Source: Litsea cubeba (taxonomy: Eukaryota; Streptophyta; Magnoliopsida; Laurales; Lauraceae). From it: a DNA stretch of 64,000 nucleotides. Below, one piece after another: positions 24,801 through 36,738 of this stretch (the first letter of the stretch is position 1; each line of letters starts with the position of its first letter). The position numbers and the translations under genes were made by a program. The notes beneath the pieces were generated by a model. It saw nothing but the letters and a program-made list of their open reading frames with translations, searched no databases and had not been told where the DNA came from. The stretch lies in contig CM022948.1 of NCBI GenBank assembly GCA_012931725.1, positions 71,827,272-71,891,271 of the forward strand. The letters run 5' to 3'.

Positions 24801-27800
24801 TGGAACTAAAAACGCCAAAACATTGATGTCCATAAAATAAGATGGCCAGGTTGGAGGTTGATGCTCGCTAACACTAGCAATAATGGGTATGTACTTGCTT
24901 GCATAAGTTCTGTTTGAATGCCACAGGAAAGAAGGATCAGAATTAATCTAATAGTAGTAAGCACACATAAAATCCATTAGTATATGCAAATATGTAAATC
25001 CTTTTAGTCTGGACAAGCTAGAATGTTGACATTCATCATCACTGTAGCCTCGTCGCATCTAACAGGGGTTGGACAACCTATTATGTCTATAATTCCAGTT
25101 GATAAAAGTCATAATGACCAAATCTCAAATCAAGTCATGATTTCTGAACCATTATGTCTTAATACTTCTGATCACAATGGCCCAACTACTGTCTGCATGT
25201 TACCACCAGCAGAAGCTTTACCTAACCACACCCACCCACCCAATAATAATAATAAAAATAAATAAATAAACACAAGATTTTTTTTTTAAGTATCATGAAT
25301 TCATGATTCCTGAAGACTTTTTTTTACTGAACATGTTATGATGAACATACATAAACTAGCAATTTTTTTTCCCTTCCTAGTCCATGTTTATGGTGCTTTT
25401 CATAAATCAAAGCTTATCCACATCTATCTATGGTCAACTTCATGGGTGCTACTTGTCAACTCGACACTATTAAAAGTGATGTTCTATGTCACTCCACAAT
25501 CTAACATCTTTTTCTGACTACTTCATTCCAAGTTTTTCTTGGTTTCTTGTCATCTAATCCTTGTATGTCCACAAAAAATAAACTTGCACTCAATAAAAAA
25601 AAGGCTATAGACTTTTGCTCAGCAAGTATATGGAAAATCATTGTAGTGATCATAACTGTTGATCCTCTCTAGGTTAGCTCTATGAGTGCGCTACTTCTCC
25701 ACTTGACCTATTTATGACTATGTTATCTCAATCCACAGATTAACTTATAAGCCTTTTCTTCCCTGGAATAAGTTCAGCAAATCATCAGACTTATCTCAGG
25801 GTCTTACTCCATCTATCTAGGTTGGCTCTGTGAGTTCCAATTTTCCACTCATCCCTATTCACGGTTATATTCACTAGCCCCACTACGATTGGACATGTCA
25901 CATTTAACTTCTAATCCTAAGTCTTAATCAGTCTCCCCCTTCTCCTAGTGCCATTTAAGTAAATGGAAAATCCAATGAGAAAATATCAAAGACAATGCTT
26001 TTATAATAAGTGCAGCAGCTTACGGGTCAAGAAGACTCAAACTCCGCCCACTCCATCCCTTTGTTGGGCTAGAGGCAACCAATGCTACCAGCACTGCTAT
26101 CGCCGCACAACAGATTGCCCTGAAAAATGAATTCAGAGTTTGATATTCAACACAAATATGAGACATCAAAAGAAATTTTTACTATCATTTACATTAATAA
26201 AACAGAAAGGAACAGAACCTTTAATTTGTTTACAAGATATTTTTATTAGAGAAGTCACTACTCTTTCATCTGAAACATCCCAATCCTTACAATTGAATCA
26301 TCAATAAAAGGAAAATAAACACATCCAGATTGGATGTCAATTGTCAAATCAATTGCAAAACTCCTAGAGAAGATTTGCAACTGCATTAAAAAATAGAGAA
26401 GACTAGTGCCGCTTACATGCCAAAAGTCACAACAAGTGTCATCGCCACTTTAAACATCTTTGGAGATAGAATTCCTTTGATATAATGTACAAGAGCCACC
26501 ACATTGATAACAATGAAAACCTGCAAATATTTGGTGGCAACAAGGCGTGTTATTCATCAATCTTTAACCAAATTCATCTGGTTTCCAGAAAGAACAAATT
26601 GATTGCAGAACAGACAAACATTTACTATGCATATACTATGCCAGGAAGTGCATGTTAAGGCCTTCTTGTGGAGTTCTCAGTGTCGAGAAAAATTCCTTCT
26701 CTCAACAGCATTTTACTGAAGAAAAGGTCCTTGAAAACGGGATAAGAAATTGATGCAAAGGCAATGCTCCTGCAATTCTCGTTGGAAATGGAAACTCTAA
26801 TTTTAGGAAAAATATACTTGTGAGATGGAAAAAGTCCTTGGATGAGATATGAAATGAGTCTGCGATTTTTTTGAGGGTGGCCCTTATTAAAAGATTCTCT
26901 AAGCCATCCCTACAAATCCATCAGTGGGGTCCATCATTGAAATCCAAACCAAACAAGATCACTCTTCCACCTTACTTGAACATCCCAAAAATTTCACTCC
27001 AATCAGATTTATCCTGCCATTGGATTGATCACTTCTAAAACAAGTGATTTGATTCTTTTCCTTTTGACTTTTTTTTCTTATTTTAATCATGTGTGATAGA
27101 AATCAACTATGGGTCTCCTCATATCCCAAGCTTTTGTTTTCTTTGAGAACGGTAAATTTATTAAAGACAAAATTTTAGAATCTCATGCCATAGTTGGTCT
27201 GAATCATTCCAAATATGGCACTTCTCAAGCCTCGACTTCACTAGAAATTACGCAAATAGGATAATAATCAGTGCAAAGTGCACTGTGTTTTTTTCATAAA
27301 GAAAAAAGTGTCAATCATAATCGCAATGCAGCTCTAGTATTGGAACAGGAACCTACGTGCCATACAGCATTAGTATCTAGAAGAACAAATGCACTAAATA
27401 AAATGGCAGAACGTCAACTAGAATGATCAATCTAGATGGACTCACCAAAAATGATGCAAAATGTTCTGATGTCATCACTGCATTAAAACCCACAACAGGC
27501 ACCAAAGCAGCTAATAAAGTTCCCAGGACAACCTGCATTGACAAAGTTATCACTACTAAACAAGTGCATGATCATATAAAAGAAAATCTAGTGCAGAAAT
27601 TTTATTCGACTGCCTACAGAAGATGTAGGAAGAGCGTTGTAAATTGTGATGGTAACATTTGAAGAAAAAATAAAATTATATGCTAAAGGTTCGGGAAAGA
27701 TGCAACAATTGTCATAATGTTATTAAACTCCATACATACTTACCAGTGGAGCATATGCAATATAAAGTCGAGAAGAATAGCGACCGGTTACAATGCACAG

Positions 27801-30800
27801 AAGCACATGCATTGGAATCAGATTGATAATGAAGGTATAACCCCCCCAGGAGCAGACCTGAAAAGTGAAACATCCAGCAATAGGTCATAAATATGCTGAG
27901 ATGAGCTGAATGGTGACTTAAGCAACTAAGCTTACCATGTAAAAATATGCCAGAGCATTTAATGTGGCATAGAAGAGGGATCCTGTGTTCAATGTCTGCA
28001 CATAATTAACAATCATTATCAAGTTGAATTTAAATTAGGACACCATAGAGGAGAAAAGGTTTTCTTAAGCAAATAACTTATACAAAATGAATCTTGACTT
28101 TCCGTGCACTATCCTTGAGTAGTAATTACTAATTAAATACAATAAACACAAGCACGATTTAAAATATCAGCTGAAATTTTACGTATCAGGTTTTAGGGGT
28201 CACCAGTCCCCAGAATATCATGATATACCTGATAAATATTAGCTGATACATACCATGACAGTTTCAGGTTGAAGAGAAAGGGCATCAGAATTTTAGTATT
28301 ATTTCTCTTCAGCATCTTTTATCATTTCAGAAACACAAAGTTTTGGGGAATCCTATTTCACTACATCCTCTCTCATATTTCAGTGAAAATAACTTGAGTG
28401 GAAGTGAAAATTACTAAATTCCGAGAACAATAGCCTCACATGAAATTCTAGATTTTTAACATAATAAAAAGTGACTGACATAACATAAGAGATCAAACAG
28501 TATCACTGGAAGTTGATATATGTGACAGAGACGTATCCCGAGCACATCTACATGGATGCAAATTGCAATCACGTATAGGGAGGGATTGGAAGGGTCTGAC
28601 GATTGAAATGCATTAGGCATAAACCAAGCCTCATTTCAATTAGATGATCCAGAGCCTGATTTTAGGGCCCCCACAATTAATGTTTCTATAACTGCAAATT
28701 TTGTGATTCAATCCAATGGTAGATGGTGGCAGATCAAAGGCAACTATGGGTGAGTGCCACTTCATGGAGGATAAGTGCATGTGAGGCAATGGATTGATCA
28801 TAGGTGGGGCCCGTCACATAATAAGAACTAGGGCGTACAAAATATGGGGTTGATATTGGTTGTATACAGCATGACAGTGTAGTGCATTCAATTGGAAACA
28901 ACTGCTTACCACCGTCAAAGGTGGCTCAACTGCCCAAATTGGAAACAGTAACATCATATACCAGCTACCATTTAGAGTTTAACGTTAATTATGAATAATA
29001 GATATGAGGAATTAGAGTCAATGTTCTTGTTTTGAGATTCTTCTTTGATGTGTGTGTGTATAAAGGTAATGTGATTTGAACCCACAAACTCATGGTTGTG
29101 ACAATGAGCTATAAGCCCGTCTCTTTACCATCTTTCTTAATTCCCATCTTGAACTTACAAAGCATGTATGTTGTCCCTCGTACCAGGGCCATTACAAAGA
29201 AATTCTTCTCAATTTTCTTCTACATGCTTTTTATGAGAATGAGAATCATCATGATTCCTCATGATACCCAGACACATATCCCAGCGTACCCAGATCCACA
29301 AGATGCAATATTTGTACTAGTATTGGATAGTTGTATGATACAGCTCTAGTGCATCCTATTGTGCTAAGTCCATTATTTCATAACCTTCTATTAGCTCTCT
29401 CACTTCTCTAAATAAAAATATATTAGAATTATCAATCATTTTGGATGTACAGGAGATTTAGTAGAAGTTTTCCAAAAGAAAAAAAAATCTGACAAATACA
29501 AAGAGATACATGATAGATAATGCCAGAGATTTTATATCCATGTCTCACCTTTACATATAGATAAAATGTAAAGATCAAAGCAAATATTGCAACAGCTTCG
29601 TTGTCATAGCTCCCTGCCACAGAACGTGATATATAGGAAGGCACCTATAAATAGAACGTCAGATACATAGACTTTTATGTGGGGAACTGTCACTCAAAAA
29701 ACAATTGCTTAAAGTAGGATCTTAATACATCTAATACGGAATACAGAAAGTTTTAGCATTAAATAAACAAAAATCAGTTAATCAAAGAGCATGCATCCAG
29801 ATAGATGGTAAACCAGGACATACACATGCATAAAAAATTATTATATGCAGGATTGAATGTCAACGTACACAGTCAATGCTTCTTGGTGCAGCTAAATTAA
29901 GCCACATATGAAAGGGGCAGAAAGAACTCAAGTTCCAACGTGTCACATGCATACCATAACCTTTTTCATTTTACCGTTCAAAAGGAATTTTTTACTCGCT
30001 CCCACAGAGGCCAGCAGGGGTATCATGAGTATCAGGAGTAGGACAACCTGTCACAGGCTTAAATCTTGTGTCCCCCTCCATGATAGAAGCACCATGCAAC
30101 GTCTCAGTCTTATGTCACAAAATAAATACTTGCTTACAAAACTTTTATAATATTAGGCAATATGCAGGCTGATCTCTAAGAAGCACGGACACGGACACGG
30201 ACACGACACGACACGGACACGCCGACACGGCATTTCTCAAAAAAGTAAGACACGGACACGTTCGGGACATGTTAATAATTAATAATAATAATAATATATT
30301 TAATCATATACTAAAAGATACTATTATTTTAACTTTGTAATCAATTTAGCAATCAAATAAATAAAAATTCAAGTACCACTGTACCAACTAACAAAATATC
30401 AATTTTTTTCTCTTTTCTTCTTCCCTTTTTTCTTTCGCTGGAAGGACGAATGTTATTAGGGCAGCAAAAGGATGGCCCATTTGCTTTTAAGTTATGACCT
30501 TTTACAAACAGCCCCCTTTTCTTTTCATTTTTTACTCTAATTTTATTATTTTTTTCCCAATTGAAAGTGTCCGGAACGTGTCCCAGCGTGTCCGGAACGT
30601 ATCCCCAGCATGTCCGGAATATTAAAAATAAAAAAATAATCAGGACACTCTTTTGGACGTGTCCGACACGTGTCGGAGCGTGTCCGTGTTCGACACGTGT
30701 CGGACACCGACACTCTGGCCCCGGAGAAGTGTCCGTGCTTCCTAGAGGATGATAGTGATAATCGTCCACCCAGCTTAATGCCAAAATGGATGCAATGGAA

Positions 30801-33800
30801 AAGAAATAAGTAAATATTCATATAGCCAATGAAAAAAAAAAAAAGTAACTATCAAGTGAAATATATGACTAAATGGCATGATGTAATGCTGAGAATAGGA
30901 TTAACATTGTACCAACCTATTCAAGTAGGATAACCATCACTCTACTCACACAGAAGAAAGTTGAACCACTCCTTAACAGGCTAAAGAAACCATTCACAAC
31001 ACCCATTAGAAATTTCTTCAATCATCGTCAACTAATCAATATCCAACAAGGCTTTTACATGTAAAAGACCCTTTCCTGTTGGCCATGAAAAGTGATCCTA
31101 TGCAACCAAGTAAAATTGTGATCCTCTTGGTGAAACATTGGAAGCAATCATGCAATAGAACAAAACCAATGTAAATAGGCACCTCCAACCAAAAGAAAAA
31201 AAAGAGGTGAAAGTCAGATGGTTTGTTGGTATACACCATTGGCCAATTGTAGCAAATGTCTACTCACACGGAAAATAAAGAAAAAGAGAACATTTGAGAA
31301 AACCTGTATCCATGCACCACTTTCTGTTATAGAGGTGGACAAAAAACAAAGATATTGAAGAGCTTTCTGCCAATCTTGCAAACTGTCTTTCTCCTAAGAG
31401 ATTAACCAAATTCATAAATATGGGGTGACCAAACCAGTTTGGAAGGGCCAAACTAGTGTTTTTTTGTTTTTGGGGTTCCTTTTTTCTTGTTTCTTGGGGC
31501 TTCTTTTTGTTGTTTTTTGTTTCGGTGCTTTCCTGTCTTGGTGTATCAGCTTGCCAATATATCGCTCTTGTACTACTTGCTCCTTTTTTAATGAAAGTTA
31601 CCATTCAAATAAATAAATAAACTAACCATTCCTGCACCTAAAAGGTATCCAATAACTACTTTTTAGAGCAAGTACCAATCTTGGGAACACAACAAACATT
31701 GGAAAGGTTTGGACATAGAAAATTTCATTGTACACTTGGGGATATGGTAACCCCAAACTCTACCCTCAGAATTTGTTTATATCCTTTTTTTAAGTAATCT
31801 ATTACAGAAATCATAACAATAATACCATGTGGTAAATTTTATAAAACCATGACTCCTCAACACACATGCACAACACAACTTAACTTTCATGCACCAAATT
31901 TAGAAGAAATAAAGGATCTTTGGCTATAGCATATATTTGAATTAAATAGTAGAACTCATAAAGGAAGAATTGTTGTAGTAATTATATACAAAAACAAAGA
32001 AGATATACAAAGTTGCACCAATTATCATGAAATTAAACTTGTGAGACACACTATGAAACAATAGGAGAGAGTAAAGGATCAAAGACATAGACAAGAGACC
32101 AAGAGATCTAAAAATCAGTTTGATTTTATGTCAAGGAGGTCAACTATAAAAGTTATCTTCTAACTAGGCAATTAATGGAAAAATATCGAGGGAAAAAAAT
32201 CTTCATATGGTTTTCATCGATCTATAGAAAGCCTATGACCAGCTACCCAATTATAAGTTCCTCGATCATCGATCAACTAACCAATATCTAATAAGGATTT
32301 TACACGGAAAAGACTTTTTACATTTGCCACTTGATTTGGAGGGTCTTAGATAAAATGAGCATACACTATATGAGGGAGCGATTAAGAATGTGAGAATTAA
32401 CTGTAAAGAAACTGGTGCGATTCCATTGAGTGTAGGCTCCATCAGGGATTAGCTTCAATCTCATCTCATTGCACTTATTATGGATGAGTTAAATGCCCAA
32501 ATTCAAGAGGAGGTATTGTGTTGTATGTTATTTGCAAATAATATAGTGTTGGTGGATGAATCAAGAGATGACGTGAATGCGAGGGAGATGGCGGGAGTCT
32601 TTAGAATCCAAAGGCTTATATATAAAGATATAAAATATGAATTCCAACTTCAGCGGGAATATGCAAAGAGCTGAAACTCCTATGAGAATTGAAGCTCAAG
32701 AAATACCACAAAGAGACTCATTCTGATACCTTGGCTTGATAATTATTAAGGATGGAGAAATTGAAGAAGATTCCAAACATAGAAAAAGAATGGGATGTTG
32801 AAGTGAAGACTTTCTCTTGAAGTTCTTTTAGATCAGTGCATACCAACAAAATTGAAAGAAAATTTTACAAGATGGTGATTAGATCAGCTATTACCTATGG
32901 AGCATAATGTTTGTCGATCAAGAAGTAGCAAATGCACAAAATGAGTATAGCAGAGAAGAGAATGTTAAGATAGATTTGTGGTAAAATTAGGAAAGATAGA
33001 ATAAAAAAAAAACACTTTTGGAAGCATTTAGGAGTAGCATAAATGGGTGATAAATTAAGAAAGACTCATTTAAGATGGTTTGGACATATCCAATATAGAC
33101 TAGCAATGACACCAACCATTTTAGAGAAATTTCTCTATGTAGGTTGATGGCCCACCAAGGAAAAAGGGTACATTGAAATGGAAGATGATGGCAATAGTAA
33201 AGATAAATCTGAAGAAGCACAACCTATCCGAGGATTTTGACAAGGATAGACCAAAATGGAGAAACAGAATTCATCTAGCCAACCACAGCATCGTTGGAAT
33301 GCTGGATAATGGGCTAAGGTTATATCATGGTGGTGGTGGTGATATTCTAAAATATAAATTGGTATCAAAGTGCATATAAAAACGCTAGTTAAATCTGGAA
33401 ATGTTTGCAAAGAGCAAAGGTATCAAAAGGAATAGAGTGTTGGTTTACGTGAAAAAAAAGGCACATATCTTATTCTTATTCTCCATTGCCACTAGATGGC
33501 ATTGTTCACATGTCCAATTATCCAAAAAGAACCCCCAATTACAAATACAAGTAAGATATGAATTACCATTCCTAAAAGAGCTGCTGCAGTCAACCCAGCT
33601 CCAACGCCCTTAACTTCCTGCATGAGAACGTCACCAAAAGTCATGAGCATGCGTAGGAAATTACATACTGATGTATGAATGGAGGGCATAGAAATATGAG
33701 AGAGAGAGGACCTTTGTCAACAGATATGTGGCCCAAGCCGCATTAGCAGAGAATATTGGAGCAGTAAACACACATACAGTTTCCACAGATAAAGGAATAT

Positions 33801-34751
33801 TCAAAGAATTCACTATCCTGCAAATGGAAACCATGCGATCGAATAATTTAGGTACCTACCTAGAACACAAATTCTACAACCAGAAATTACCAATCTATGT
33901 ATGCAAACCAAAAAAATCCAGACCACTAGAATAATGGTTAAAAAAAGATGCAACAAAACTTTCCATATGATTGTTCTGCAAAATAATATTATGTATAAAT
34001 CTCAAATACGTACCCCCATATGGAACCTGCGGTCAACGTCAATCCAGGATAAACAGTTCCACCAATCACACGACCCAGAGGATACCTTAGCACATGTAAA
34101 GAAGTAAGAGTATTATAATCTTCAGATTTGTTACAACTCCATTTACTTTATGAAAGAAGGAATATACAAAGAGATCTTTCAGTCAAGTTATAATCATAAG
34201 ATACCATGTCCGATCATCAAACCAGTTCCAGAAGTCATAGATCCCATTCTTCGTAAGATACTGAAATCAACAACACATCATAAAAATAAAAAGATGAGGA
34301 TTGTATGAGAAATCAAGACAAGAATTCTATCGCCAAAAGATGAGAACAAAAAAAAAAAAAAAAAGAGATCAAGAATGATCAAATGAAACGCACCTGAGTA
34401 ACTCTGTAATTGAAGTAAGGATCGAACTCGTGAATCACGCTCTCGTATTTTATGACCTGAGATCGATCGGATCAACCATAAAGTCGCAATCATTCAAAAA
34501 ATGTAGTATATAAAACGAGAAAAGGCACAGCTAAACTCGAAGGATCGGTGAAAATGCAGTGAAGGAGAGTGATTAGGGTTTTGAAGAAAGCAGAGGGAGA
34601 GATGAGGACGAGTGAGACTTACAGAGAAAAGTCGGATTGAGAAAGCGAGGACTCCGATCAGGAGGAGGATGAAGAAGGCAAGGACGTTTCCCCAGGCGTT
34701 TCTCAGACTAGTAGTAGTAGATCCTTTGCTGCTGTCTTCGGAGTCCGCCAT
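17230..34751 (-). CDS. STT3A: Oligosaccharyltransferase catalytic subunit STT3A
   Basis: Catalytic subunit of the ER oligosaccharyltransferase, which moves the dolichol-linked glycan onto Asn-X-Ser/Thr of nascent proteins. Exons in coding order: 34751-34623, 34456-34394, 34260-34205, 34085-34014, 33817-33712, 33617-33567, 29644-29549, 27995-27936, 27857-27744, 27532-27446, 26520-26417, 26119-26024, 24909-24789, 22978-22898, 22805-22679, 22558-22314, 22090-21947, 19690-19504, 19417-19320, 18557-18478, 18371-18284, 18162-18073, 17292-17230. They sum to 785 aa, against about 780 in Arabidopsis STT3A. Visible motifs: the first acidic motif HEFDP (about 52-56), SVSEHQ (357-362) and the catalytic WWDYG (588-592), with many membrane helices between. 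The STT3A type, rather than STT3B, is supported by the N-terminus (SLRNAWGN) and by [17 protein letters not shown]. All donors are GT. Intron 6 (3.9 kb) holds LINE and MITE DNA; intron 22 holds a SINE. Confidence 0.96.
17514..17725 (+). mobile_element. Au-like SINE with 21-bp target-site duplication
   Basis: The body, about 17535-17704 (170 nt), is flanked by perfect 21-bp direct repeats (17514-17534 and 17705-17725, starting CATGTTTAG). The head is tRNA-derived, with an A box TGGCGCAACGG (17545-17555) and a B box GGTTCGAGGCG (17589-17599; last base off consensus). The 3' part reads through GCAAGGGTAAGGCTGCGTAC and ends GCACTTTGTGCACCGGG, as in the Au SINE family of angiosperms. It sits in the last STT3A intron, antisense to the gene. 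The perfect duplication suggests a fairly recent insertion. Confidence 0.85.
18724..19056 (+). repeat. Direct duplication carrying an RTE-type LINE tail
   Basis: Two adjacent copies, 18724-18890 and 18895-19056, diverge modestly. Each begins with the same 3'-terminal LINE sequence (GGAATGGAGAAA..., then a GACAAGGCTTTGATGATGA run) followed by ordinary intron DNA ending CATGTTTCAG. The tail matches the 3' end of the degraded LINE at 31930-33350. The ATG/GAT trinucleotide tail is typical of plant RTE LINEs. The duplication copied both the LINE tail and its flank, so it happened after insertion. It lies in STT3A intron 19. Confidence 0.65.
23874..23917 (+). other. G-run cluster, potential G-quadruplex
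   Basis: The stretch holds at least seven runs of three or more G within 44 bases (GGGG, GGGG, GGGGGG, GGGG, GGG, GGG, GGG) in STT3A intron 13. The G-rich strand is opposite to the transcript. About 230 bases away, 24137-24176 is C-rich on +, so it is G-rich in the STT3A transcript sense. Confidence 0.5.
23961..24134. repeat. Tandem duplication, period about 81-90 bp
   Basis: Two adjacent copies begin GTCAATTGTAAAAGG and end AATTAAAGATTG. The second copy has a short extra block after GAAACAG. It lies in STT3A intron 13, next to the G-rich cluster. Confidence 0.75.
30176..30745. mobile_element. MITE/foldback family B (GAAGCACGGACAC ends), short copy
   Basis: The left end CTAAGAAGCACGGACAC and the right end (reverse strand CTAGGAAGCACGGACAC) are inverted repeats that run inward into degenerate arrays of CGGACA/CACGGA words. 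The flanks AGGCTGAT (30166-30173) and AGGATGAT (30746-30753) match 7 of 8 with a 2-bp offset, so the duplication is only suggestive. It shares its ends with the element at 51188-52545. It sits in STT3A intron 6. Confidence 0.65.
31930..33350 (+). mobile_element. Degenerate RTE-type LINE reverse transcriptase fragment
   Basis: Decayed reverse transcriptase can be read in pieces: a [12 protein letters not shown] block near 31990, a QFDF...RRST block near 32115, a region equivalent to 'FIDLEKAYD' near 32215, [14 protein letters not shown] near 32520 (the active-site box, with NN where DD is expected) and a C-terminal WRNRIHLA block near 33260. Stops and frameshifts occur throughout, so it is dead. 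The lost acidic pair alone would inactivate it. The piece at about 32265-32330 is repeated at about 31019-31085, showing further rearrangement. It lies antisense in STT3A intron 6. Confidence 0.75.
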
Positions 34752-35795
34752 TGATGGCGGGAATTGAGCTGCTCGATCGATAGATGCAGACGAAGAGAGA
34801 GAGAACGCAGAGAGAAGACTTTTTATGTCTCCTCTTCTAGGTCTTACGAAGACTTGTAGACGGAGACGCCGCAAGGGGCATCCAAAAATCCAAACGGGGC
34901 GGATCAGATGCCTTAACTAATAATACTAAACTTAACAACTATATCCCCCTATAAGAGAGAGAGAGAGATCGATTCAAAAATACATACATTAGCTGAGGCC
35001 GTCTTCGAACCGATATTTTAGTCTGGAGTCCGGAATTCCGGATCCTCTTGGGGCTTTAAACCTAGAGAGATCCAAATCCGGAGTTAAAAAGAGGGTACCT
35101 AGTGTGGCTCTTCTGTTGAAATCCGAATAATTTAAAATAAATGCTCTATAGATATATGGATTATCTTCAAATTTTATATCAATTTGAATTTTTTTCACTA
35201 TTGAATTATCTATTTAATAAAAATTATGATAATGAATCTATATATGAGGTTGTTAATCAAGTTTAGTTTTTTTATAAAGTAGTCAATCCAATAGTCATAC
35301 AAACTCTTATTATAGTAAAATTTGAGGATATTAATATAATTGGAGAGAGTTTATTTTTAATAGTTTGGATTTTCAAAAAGACGTGAGGATCTAGCAATTT
35401 TAACTCAGGATTTCTCTGGGATAGAGGATTCGGATTATTTAGTATGTGAACATAAGGCCCTACGGTTTGATGAATGAGACCATTGATCTGTGGAAGTTCA
35501 CGTTGGATGGATCTCACCCGTTGGAGAATTTCGAAATAGCTAACCTACGCGTGTTGGTTCAAGTTCAGCGGAGGTAGTGTCCCATCTGATAAATGGTCTG
35601 TCTGGCTCGCCAATGATCAAAACATCGGACGCCTAGAAACCTACCCCATTTGTACCCTACGGACGTTCTAGAGAGCAAGAGTTGGTTTTTCTCTCTCATA
35701 AAAATACTCCACAGTGATTAATCCTTATTTATTTATATGAATGGTGCATTGGAAGTGTGCTAAGCGGGAATATAAATGAGTCCACAATTCTCTGC

Positions 35796-36075
35796 TCATC
35801 CGGAAGTTCTGACTCGTTAGTAAATTAGTTTGGGTCCGCTGACCTAAATAGGTCCGAATCCAATTCCACCTTGTTCTGACCCACGAACCCAACATATTAC
35901 CTCAATTTTCAAAAATCCTTTTTAAAATCTAAATTGTTTTCTCATAGCATTCTCTACTTAGATCTAAACACGAACCGTCCCATTAAGAAACTCCGAATTC
36001 GGAACAAGGAAACTAGTTTTGATTCATTAACGGTTTCAGTTCCGAGACCACCTAGGAACCGACCATTTAGCTTAC
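35796..36075. mobile_element. MITE-like fragment, family A, copy 3
   Basis: It opens with TCCGGAAGTTCTGACTCG, close to the CCGGAAGTTCCAACCC of the element at 7495, and carries the same style of GGTCCGAATCC, CTGACCCACGAACCC and AACCGTCC words. It has no open frame. The ends are not clean and no target-site duplication was found. Confidence 0.4.
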
Positions 36076-36303
36076 TAGTGAATGGGCTGTTCTCCATTCA
36101 GCAAAAATAAAATACAGAGTCTACCTGATTTATCTGAGAGAGACCCTGGTCTCATACGCTGTAACCTAATCCAACTTGATGTGAAAAAAATTAACATTCA
36201 TAGACAAAGGTATCAGATGGAAAGCGATGTCCAATATCTAACACTACTGCTTCACACTCTCTCCCAATCCAACATGATGTGTGAAGAAATCTCATTCATA
36301 GAC

Positions 36304-36421
36304 AATGTAGTGGATGAAATGCAATGGTCCGCGATGTTAATGTACCTACAACATGCAATGGTAATGTAGTGGATGAAATGCAATGGTCCGCGATGCTAAT
36401 GTACCTACAACATGCTACATA
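36304..36421. repeat. 59-bp tandem duplication downstream of NUP85
   Basis: AATGTAGTGGATGAAATGCA starts at 36304 and again at 36363. The copies differ at very few positions (GATGTTAAT against GATGCTAAT), so the duplication looks recent. Confidence 0.85.
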
Positions 36422-36738
36422 CACGTCGGTAATAAATAAAATGGGCAGCAATTGCTCGAACAACACTCTAATTCACAATGACAAATGACGGCTATACAAG
36501 CTTTAGGACAACATACATTTGTCCATTTTTCTTTCCAAACCCATACAAATAAATAAACTAGGTGAGATTGTGTACATTATATCATCCTTCATCACGAATA
36601 AAGAAATGTGAAACTCTGAACGTAATTCCAACTCATTGGCAAAGCTATAGGCATTTTCATCGATGAGGAAGGCACCAGCTAAAGAAGCACTTCATACACT
36701 AGGCATGGAATGGCTTTGTAATCAAAATAGATCAGATA

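Larger units (their letters stand above)
34870..36738. other. Intergenic: STT3A promoter side and NUP85 3' flank
   Basis: STT3A starts at 34751 on the - strand, so its leader and promoter lie just above that point. NUP85 ends at 36739. Between them I see no exon. The region holds a GA microsatellite (about 34953-34969), a family A MITE-like piece (about 35796-36075) and a 59-bp tandem duplication (36304-36421). Confidence 0.6.

Noticed and set aside
30546..30821. 91-codon open frame with [12 protein letters not shown] repeats
   Set aside because: The repeats are translations of the CGGACA terminal arrays of the short family B element.
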